A stretch of DNA of 64,000 nt from Heterodera schachtii (taxonomy: Eukaryota; Nematoda; Chromadorea; Rhabditida; Heteroderidae): positions 434,001 through 498,000 of the forward strand of contig SIJG01000022.1 in assembly GCA_023374025.1 (NCBI GenBank). The letters run 5' to 3'. The notes under the pieces are model-generated. The model did not search any database. It was not told the origin of the DNA and was given only the letters and a program-made list of their open reading frames with translations. The position numbers were made by a program, and so were the translations under genes. Below are positions 56,599 to 64,000 of this stretch, piece by piece; position 1 is the first letter of the stretch, and each line of letters opens with the position of its first letter.

Positions 56599-57564
56599 GG
56601 GTTCCGCTGCTTGTATTACATTGACCAAAATGCGGACACTTTGTTCAAATCTTCCGATGACTTCTTGCAAATTGACCAAAAAATATTGTATGAAATTTTG
56701 GAGCGTGATCAATTGGCTGTTGATGGGGTTCGATTTGGAATGCTGTAACACTTTTAAATTTAATTATTAAAATTAACATTATTAGGACTCCGTTGTTCCG
56801 ACGCGCAATGCCTCCAAACAGGCAAAGAATGTTCGGGGGAAAATCGACGTGCTGTGCTTGGCCCGGCATTGTTCAAAATTCGCTTAAGCACATCAATCGG
56901 GAGGATTTCTACAAATATATCGGTGAAAAACTAAAAAAAAATTCTGGTCGATTTAATTGTTGGCCCCACAACCCTTCATCGTAAGGGTCGAGAATCCCCG
57001 ACTAAATTTGTTTGGGAAGGTCGGGAAAATAATATTTATTTGCCAGTTCCCACCGGCGTGCTGACCGTTTGCGAAATGGTTGTCCTTTTGTACCATTTTT
57101 TGTTTTCTAAAATTTTGGCTTTTCTATACATTTAGTGGCTCATTCTAAAGCTATTTATGCATTCTACACCATTTAGAATATCTAAATAACCGAAAACAAA
57201 AATTTTCAAAAAATCAAATACTTGATGAAAAATCATAGATAAAATCAATGATTTTGCAAAACCCGAGCTCGGATTCGTGATCAGCGCATTTTTTAACCCT
57301 AGAAAAAGTTAAAAGAAAATTTTTATCTCTTTTTCCCGTCGGGACACCAATTCCGAAGGATTACCGTCGCCTGGAAGAACCTTGAACACGTCTCCCTCAC
57401 TTAAGCAAAAGAATTTGTATATATTGTACACATAGCAAATATATTTGATTTTAAGTGAATTAACATTAAGAACAAAATGAAAAAGGCAATGAATGAATCA
57501 CCGGCTACTGTTGTTTTAAACCCGAAAAACCAAGACATCAAATCACATTCCTTGTCCATCCATC

Positions 57565-60500
57565 TTATGGCATTTCTCTCAACTCGCAGAAAGGTGGCAT
57601 TTTCAGCAGATCCGCAGCCTGTGGTCGTTGATCAGGATCCCCGTTAAGCATTGCCTCAATTGACGCACGCAGTGCCGTTGATAAACCATCGGGCAACGTG
57701 TTGAGATCAGGTCGAGCAAAGGCAATGCGAAGATGAACCTGATCATAAATGAAGACATAAATTTAAAAAAACTTGATGAATTAATGCCAGTCGAGACTCT
57801 CGGTCAACGACGTAATTTTTAAGGATTGGCAGAAATTTTATAAAAATTTGCTTTAAATGAGTCCCTAAACCATCGAATTTTCTAAAAATTTCAAAATGCA
57901 CCAACAAATTAAAAAATTTGGATTTCACTCGCGAAAAAATACAAAAAATAAAAAACTGGTCTTTTAAGTAAAGAAAATTTCTAAAATTTTGTATCTCTAT
58001 TTTACTATTTTTCGCCCTTATTTCAGCCTCTTAAAATATAATTTGCAAACGGATCGTCCAGTATTGATGGATTGTCCATTGACCAACTGCCCGGACACAA
58101 TATCCCCTCACATTTTTCATCCTAATGCATTTTTTACCGCTGCTGGATCAATGCCTGCCCATGGTGTCATTGTTGTCAACATTTCGAACACCGAAAATTT
58201 GAAATTTTTTATAATAGCTCACAGGCTTATTATTGCATTTGCTTACAGTTATTCCAACACTCCAAATGTCTGACCGCGGTTCAAATTGTCGATAATTGTC
58301 GGCACGCAAAATTTCGGGAGCCGTATAGTGCGGGGTGCCCTGGAAAGGGACGGCAAATTGGAGTACGCGCATTGAGCTAATTAGGCCCATTAAAATTTCA
58401 GCAGATAATCAGCCAGGGGGAGGCCCCCATCTAATAATTAGGGATGTCAAAACATGTACAAAAAATGGTCGAAATATGTAAAAAAAAATTCCGAAATATG
58501 TAATAAAAAAACCCATACCAAATATGTAAAAAATTTTAAAAAATTCGTCGTAGAGGGTAAGATAGGCACAAAATGTATCCTAATTATGCTTATAATCATC
58601 TTTTAGTATTTAAAAAATTAATTTCTGGTATTTCTAGGGGACATTTTCAAAAAAATTTTTTTTGTTATTTTTTCATAAGAAATTTCTATAAATTTTCAAA
58701 AATTCTCAAAATATTTAAAAAAGAAAATATGTACGAAAAATTTGCCGAAATTTTAGGATTTATTTTTGAGGATTTAAAAAATTTCCATAAAAAATCCTCA
58801 AAAAAACACAAAAAAGAAAGTGTTTTTCCTACTATTTAGAGCATGGAGAAGCCAGGAAAAAAATATGTATTTAGATAAAATTGACATCCCTATTAATAAT
58901 AAGAGATTAAGCAGAGCATAAAAAAGTTAGCCCCTGAAAAATTCAAAAAGTTTACTTTTGTAACTTTTATAATTATAATTTTACAGCGTAAGTCAATGTG
59001 ATCTTAAATAGGCTAAAGAGTCTGTTATGGATGAAAACACTAAATATGGACCAAAATATTTTGCTAAAAAATTTTAAAATTTCACCATTTCGTTTTTTTT
59101 TTGCATTTTCTTGTAAAAATTTGCAAAAAATGGCTGAACTACGGACTAAAAACGCAAAATGACAAAATATCGATTTATTCCCGAAAAGTCCCCAAAATAT
59201 GGATTTAGGTATGTGGATTAAATTAAAAACGTTCACCAAACCAAAAAATTTCAACGTAGAAATGCTATTTTTGACCCCCTTTCATCATAGCATATGCGCT
59301 GAAAAATTTAAGAATCCATATAATTTATAGTCCTATTTATGAGCTTTAGAATGACACCACAGATTTGTTGAATTAACTGTCGAAAAGGAAAAAAACTTAT
59401 TTTATTTTATAGCATTGTAAAATTAAGCAATCAATTAATTATTAATTAATTGTGCATTTTATGCCTGAATATCGATGCCCTGGTCACTGCAAATGGCCTG
59501 CAAAAATTTTGCAGCTCCAAAGTCGGCAATTTTGACGTGCGCATGCGTGTGCCGTAGGATGTTTGCCGGCTTGATGTCCCGGTGCACAATGTCACGCGCG
59601 TGCAAATACGCGAGCCCGTCAAGAATTTGGGCGGTGAACCGAACGGTGACCGGCTCGCCAAGCGCGCCATACTCGCTGATCTGATTGATGATTATTGAAA
59701 AAATGTTAATCGATGGAATGAGCATTTAATTGTATGTGTGTATTATTGCCATCAATTTTGCGGTAATAATCCAAATGAAAAATGCAAATTATATGTCGAA
59801 TTAAAACTTTTAATGAATAGATATGAATTCCACATTTAATCGTTCCACTATTTGAAGGCCCCTCTGATAGAAACCCCCCTCCAGCAAGGGCGTATGCAAG
59901 GGGGGGGGGGCTGAGGGGACTAAAGCCCCCCCCTCCCCCGAAACCCAAAAAGTAAAATTTTTTTTGAAATTTTAAGCAATTTTCTTAACAAAATTGCATT
60001 AAATTACTCAAAAATTTTCCCGGCGGCGCCTATCGGCACCGCCGGACCCACATTTTACCATATTTTTGAAAAATGGAGATCAAAATGGCAAAAAATAGTA
60101 ATTTTTGGAGAAAAACGGCGAAAATTTTTGCAAACTTTTGTAAAATACATCCCCCTAATTCGGAGTTTCAAAAAAACGAAAAATACAGCCCTAAAAATTG
60201 CATGAAAAAAGAAAAATACACCCCTAGAAATCGAATTTTGACTTCAACCACCCTGAAGCCAAGGCTCTGGCTACGCCCTTGCCCTCCAATTAAAGGCCTG
60301 TTGGGGGGGGGGGGGGGAGGGGTTGATAGATGGCCCCGGCGGGCCTTCAAATAGCGGATTTACGGATTGTATGTTAAAATTTTATTGTAATTTTTTTGGA
60401 CAAATAATTCAAAGAAAAGCGCGAACTAGAAAATGTCATAAAACCAATACATTTTTTATTTTATTTAAATTTAAACCCATATTGAATTGAATTTATTTTT

Positions 60501-62965
60501 TCTAAGCAATGATTTTTGGCAAAAGAAAATAATTGTGATTTTTTGGGAATGTAATCCCCCATCCCGGTCCCGTACAACTCTAATTTTGATCATTAATAAA
60601 ATTTGTATCAGAGGCAGTTGGCCAGATCGGCCAGCTTTGTGGTTAGCCGCGACATTTGCGGATTGAAAAAAATTGTGTTTTATTAATAATTTTTTGTTCA
60701 GTTTTTTTTTTTTTTTTTGATTTTTTCATGTTTTCATTCGGAAAATTTATACAAGAAATTTTTATAATTTTTTTAGACACTCAATCCGGAATTGTTCGTC
60801 GGGAACTTGTCGAAAAACGAGGGAAGCTCCCCCCGTTGGCAGTCGAGCATTTTGTCCACCTGGTCCTTCAACGAGCCGCCCGCCATCAGTTCCATGAAAA
60901 TGTGCACACAATCCTTGCGTTGAACAACGCCCAAATAGTTGACAATGTGCGGGTGGCGCAACGAGCCCAGCGCGTTCAATTCGTTCTCCAATGTGGCCAA
61001 CACACGCTGGCGATGCCGGGAATTTGTGTGGCCCAATGGCACTTTCTTGACCACCAACTGCTCGCCCGTGTCAACATTCAAACACACAAACACTTGGCCA
61101 AATGCGCCACGGCCAAGGCACCTACCAGAATGAGAAGAGAATATTATTATGTACATTAATTTATAAATTTAGGGAGTAATTAACAAAACTTTATTCAAAA
61201 AGCAACAAAATTAGGACAAATCGTATTAAGATACATGTTTTATATCAAAATTCTTGTCAAAAAAATGTGGTCATATTTTTTGCTCTACTAGTTTTTTATT
61301 ATTTTGTATTTATTGCTTATGTTCTTTTGGAAATGTATCAACTCCAGCATTTGGCAAAAAAATAAGAAAAAACGGCACAAAAAATTAAGGAAGTTCTAAC
61401 TCATTTTCAGTGCTTATTATAGCGTATTTCTAACTATAAATCTAAATAATGGCGATTTAAGCAAAAAAAAGAAGGTTTATCCCCAAGATTCTATGGGTAA
61501 GAAAGAAGCAAAATTTAGGCTTATTTTGAAAATTACGAACTCATAAAAATCCAAGGGAGGCCTCATCCCGCGTCTAAAATCTAATAATTTTTTAAATAAA
61601 TTTTCAATTAATGATGGCTTAATGCCATCATGCACAATGTCCGGACGCGGGTTGGAACCAGGGCTGGGCGTAATTACGGATTACGGGTTACGGAAATTAC
61701 GGCCTTTTTGGAGTTACGGATTACGGGTTACGGATTTTTGGGATTATTCCGTAATTTTGATCCGTAACTGGTACTTTTGGATTATTTTTCGAGACGATTT
61801 CTTGTAAATAATAAAATGAATTTTTTTTTATATTTTTATTCAAAGAGCTACACGTATTTCGATTTACCTATTTAGAAATTAAAAACCAAATTTATTTTTT
61901 TTAAATTTGTGTTGTTAAGGCTGCTACACCAAATTTTTGTATTTTGCCTAGAAAATAGAGGCATCCCTTTTTTGTCGCATCTATTTTTCCTCTCTCCGGC
62001 AAATTACGGCCTTTTTGGACCTCCGTAATGACGGATTACGGATGGCCGTAACTGAAAAAAACGCCGTAATTACGGATTACGGATTTCCGTAATTGAAAAT
62101 CAGTTACGCCCAGCCCTGATTGGAACACAGTAAGTGATGTTGAAAATTTGGCAATCGTAAAGAATGGGGGTCCCTAATTAAACTTTTTTATTTTAGGCTT
62201 AAAATCATTTTCCGTGGGTTTTCGAGGGTTCTGATTACGAATCCGGTCTCGGTTTTGCTCAATTCCGAACCAAGGACCCGAATTCGAACAAAAAGTTGCA
62301 AATTTTTTTTCAAAATACTCGTTAAAATCGATCTAGTTTTGGCGTAAATTGCATATTTTTTTATGCAATTAATAGTTGAAGTATTATTTTGGATCAAAAT
62401 AAATAGTTGTTAAATGAATTCGAAGCTTTTACCCAGAAAAATGTACCTTTGAAAAAAAAATTCCAACTTTTGTTCTAATTCGGGTCCGGGGTTAGGAATT
62501 GAGCAAATCCGAGTTCAATTTCGTGATCAGCACCCTCGAAAACCCCCAAATACTCATTTTGAGCTCAAATAAAAAAAATAATTTTATATTTGGGACCCCC
62601 ATTCTTTACGATTGCCGAAAATTTTTCTTGATTCACCTGCCCTCACGCCAAGTGGCCGGTGGTGCCCGAATTGTGCCCGGTCGGGGATGGCCATGTTCCG
62701 TTGTTCCCTCCTCCGCCTCCTCTGCCCACCGGTCCATCAGTGGCGGTGTTGTGGCCGTACTCGTCGTGCCACCACCACTGAGCAACGACCACACGGAGGA
62801 CGAGCAGGAGGAAAGCGGTGCCTCGACAATGTTTCGGTTGCCCGCCACACGGCCATTGCCGCAGTTTGGCTGCGAATTTCGGTGAATGCCAAGCGGAGAG
62901 GGTGACGACGGTGGAGGCCGTTGCTGATCAGACAGAGGGCTGACTTGGGCCGGCTGATCACGTTT
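57565..62965 (-). CDS. MAP3K-type protein kinase, MEKK2/3-like (5' end not located)
   Basis: Exons, minus strand: 62965-62637, 61121-60860, 59680-59465, 58339-58247, 58191-58138 and 57738-57565. The phases agree throughout. A Ser/Pro/Gly-rich linker ends [10 protein letters not shown]. The kinase domain follows: [13 protein letters not shown] (Gly loop), LVVKKVPL (Lys), [32 protein letters not shown] (HRD), [10 protein letters not shown] (DFG), [29 protein letters not shown] and QRPQAADLL, ending [10 protein letters not shown]. 'GGSLKDQ..EYGAL' and the W-R-x-G start are typical of MEKK2/3, which phosphorylate MAP2Ks. DFGAAK has the usual DFG. The intron after GIDIQ is GC-AG. The 55-bp intron before VFEML ends CG rather than AG. 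Exon 1 begins at an acceptor (CTCTCGGCAG), so earlier exons are missing or beyond the window. Introns carry four MITEs. Confidence 0.8.
58439..58892. repeat. MITE-like element, TAGGGATGTCAA ends
   Basis: TAGGGATGTCAAAACATGTA at the left and TTGACATCCCTA at the right. Interior AATATGTA words and GTTTTTCCTACTATTTAGAG are shared with the 48939 and 50521 elements, though the termini differ. In a kinase intron. Confidence 0.75.
59849..60354. repeat. MITE with GC hairpin, TATTTGAAGGCC ends
   Basis: ACTATTTGAAGGCC and GGCCTTCAAATAGC are inverted ends. A second internal pair (AGCAAGGGCGTATGCAAGGG against GGCTACGCCCTTGCCC) lies inside. Interior: GC hairpin 60019-60046, then the A-rich module (60175-60230). 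In a kinase intron. Confidence 0.75.
61660..62119. repeat. MITE, CAGGGCTGGGCGTAA ends, ACGGATTACGG-rich
   Basis: Inverted ends CAGGGCTGGGCGTAATTACG and CAGTTACGCCCAGCCCTG, with iterated ACGGATTACGG inside. The flanks GTTGGAAC and ATTGGAAC differ at one base and look like an 8-bp target duplication. In the kinase intron. Confidence 0.82.
62140..62626. repeat. Foldback element, TTGGCAATCGTAAAGAATGG ends
   Basis: TTGGCAATCGTAAAGAATGG is mirrored by CCATTCTTTACGATTGCCGA. The arms continue inward with CCTCGAAAAC and AATTC.GGTCC homologies on both sides. The right end lies about 10 bp from the donor of the first kinase exon found. Confidence 0.75.
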
Positions 62966-64000
62966 CTGCCGAGAGAGAGACAATTTTTCAGTGTGTAATT
63001 AACTCGATGGAAGGAGCCGGAGGATTTTTAAAATTTTTGAAAAATGAAAAGAAAATTTTTACAACATTTTAGTAATGTTAATTAAATAAAATGAAAATCC
63101 ACTCTGGCATTTAAAAAAGTCTAAAACAAATTTATTTTTAAAATTGCAAAGCCTCCATATTGAATTGCAACACCTTTTTCAAATTTTTAAAATAGATTTA
63201 GTCAGCCTAATTATTAAAAAATGATTAAGTAACAAATATAGGCATGTGGGAAAACTTAAAAAATTTGAAAGAATTCTTTAACAGATTTTGAAAGAATAAA
63301 AAATACCGCGGCTTTAATGTGGTACAGCGGTGCGAAAACGCTGGGAAAAATTTTGAAAATTTTTATTTATTTATTTTTGCAAAAAATAGTAATTGTTGAA
63401 GCAGTTGACAAAAATGAAAAAAAATTATCAAAATGAAAATAAAGACACAATTGAATAGGAGCCAAAGCAAAAAGTGATTTTTTTTTTAGTTTCGATCGAA
63501 TTAAATTGCATTTTGATTTTCAAAATTTATGAATTTTTATTATTTTATTTAATTGACATATATTACCAATTTATTAAAAAGAAAGAAAAATAATAGCAAA
63601 AAAAAACTGTGTCCAGCAGGAGGTGTACGAAATTTTGAAGGAAAAAAAGTATTTTTTTGGTTTTCCTATTCGTATCCATCCCCTCCAAATTTTCTTCATC
63701 AAAATTTTCCAAAAAATTTCATAAACTATTTCCAAAAACCCACCAAAGAACAATGTTTTGTGAAAATCTGTTTAAAAAATTTCACATTTTGGCATTTATT
63801 CTGCCGATCTCAATTTGACTTTGACCAATTTTATTTTACGACACATTTTTCTGAACAGTCGTCAGAGTAAGTGGTTTCCGCCCTTTTGATGACTTTTTCT
63901 TTTTTATGAATAAATAAATAAATAAAAATAGGCATGCCGCAAAAAAATGGCTTTCAGAGAAGAAGTGACCTGTGATAGAATCAAACGCATTCGTCGTTGG
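62966..64000. other. Right edge, upstream intron of the kinase, nothing certain
   Basis: AT-rich with no convincing exon. A minus-strand stretch at about 63845-63900 (VIKRAETTYSDDCSEKC) could be a kinase exon but has no confirmed splice sites. Confidence 0.3.

Larger units (their letters stand above)
52090..57115 (+). pseudogene. BTB-BACK domain protein gene, frameshifted and split by a MULE
   Basis: Exons 52090-52192, 52555-52648, 53218-53344 and 53394-53503 encode a BTB domain: MSKPDTLSERIKLL, CAHKLILIAPSDVYESMFRF, FKAMLSFIYTDDLSALNG and KKYNITGLVKAISYSN. After the MULE, 56599-56745 gives CLYYIDQNADTLFKSSDDFL (BACK). About 56787-56920 gives GKECSGENRRAVLGPALFKI, and about 57040-57110 gives PTGVLTVCEMVVLLYHF. 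Such proteins act as dimeric adaptors, often for cullin-3 ligases. Single-base shifts occur in A runs at about 52135 and about 53322, and again near 56730. The MULE sits exactly at the start of the BACK coding segment. The A-run shifts could be assembly errors; the insertion could not. Confidence 0.75.

Noticed and set aside
62499..62905. Plus-strand frames over the kinase linker
   Set aside because: Antisense to the minus-strand exon that joins in phase to the kinase Gly loop.

Overview
The window is eukaryotic nuclear DNA, very AT-rich, with short spliced exons (many introns of 40-60 bp) and dense non-autonomous repeats. Nematode-specific chemoreceptors (Srt and Srsx classes), a BTB-BACK protein of the kind expanded in plant-parasitic nematodes, and several GC-AG introns point to a nematode, most plausibly a tylenchid such as a cyst or root-knot relative. 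The genus is inference.

Layout. 1-3.0 kb: repeats. 3.09-6.08 kb (+): complete four-exon leucine-rich-repeat gene (LRMDA/C10orf11-like). 9.2-11.6 kb (-): Srt chemoreceptor. 12.66-13.74 kb: two tentative small genes. 15.68-29.91 kb: a 14.2-kb Maverick/Polinton with long terminal inverted repeats. 31.4-37.3 kb (+): Srsx receptor with introns full of MITEs. 40.1-42.7 kb (+): secreted trypsin-like protease with a large unassigned N-terminal region. 43.6-44.2 kb (-): broken receptor. 46.3-48.1 kb (-): complete eight-exon Srsx receptor. 52.1-57.1 kb (+): frameshifted BTB-BACK gene split by an apparently intact MULE (54.38-56.60 kb) whose six exons join without a break. 57.6-63.0 kb (-): MEKK2/3-like MAP3K; its 5' end is not located.

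The Polinton is the main system. Its integrase has a frameshift before the C-terminal domain. Its protein-primed DNA polymerase has Tyr in place of the motif-A catalytic Asp, an N-terminal frameshift and a missing C-terminus. Four compact minus-strand genes between the left TIR and the integrase remain open. Three of them are mutual paralogues (helical proteins sharing an APG motif, one with a signal peptide). I do not recognise the family. Capsid, ATPase and protease genes were not found. Polymerase and integrase are separated by a 2.7-kb block of CAC-rich and GATCA-rich sequence around a LINE-ORF1-like reading frame. Each TIR ends in a nested palindrome whose arms carry a tRNA T-arm/B-box-like motif.

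Elsewhere, at least fifteen MITE-like inverted-repeat elements with different termini lie mostly in introns. Many share the same internal A-rich module, and three share a GC-rich hairpin. Two MITEs have perfect 8-bp target duplications. An upstream block is shared between the Srt gene at 11.6 kb and the Srsx gene at 48.1 kb, although the genes belong to different receptor classes.
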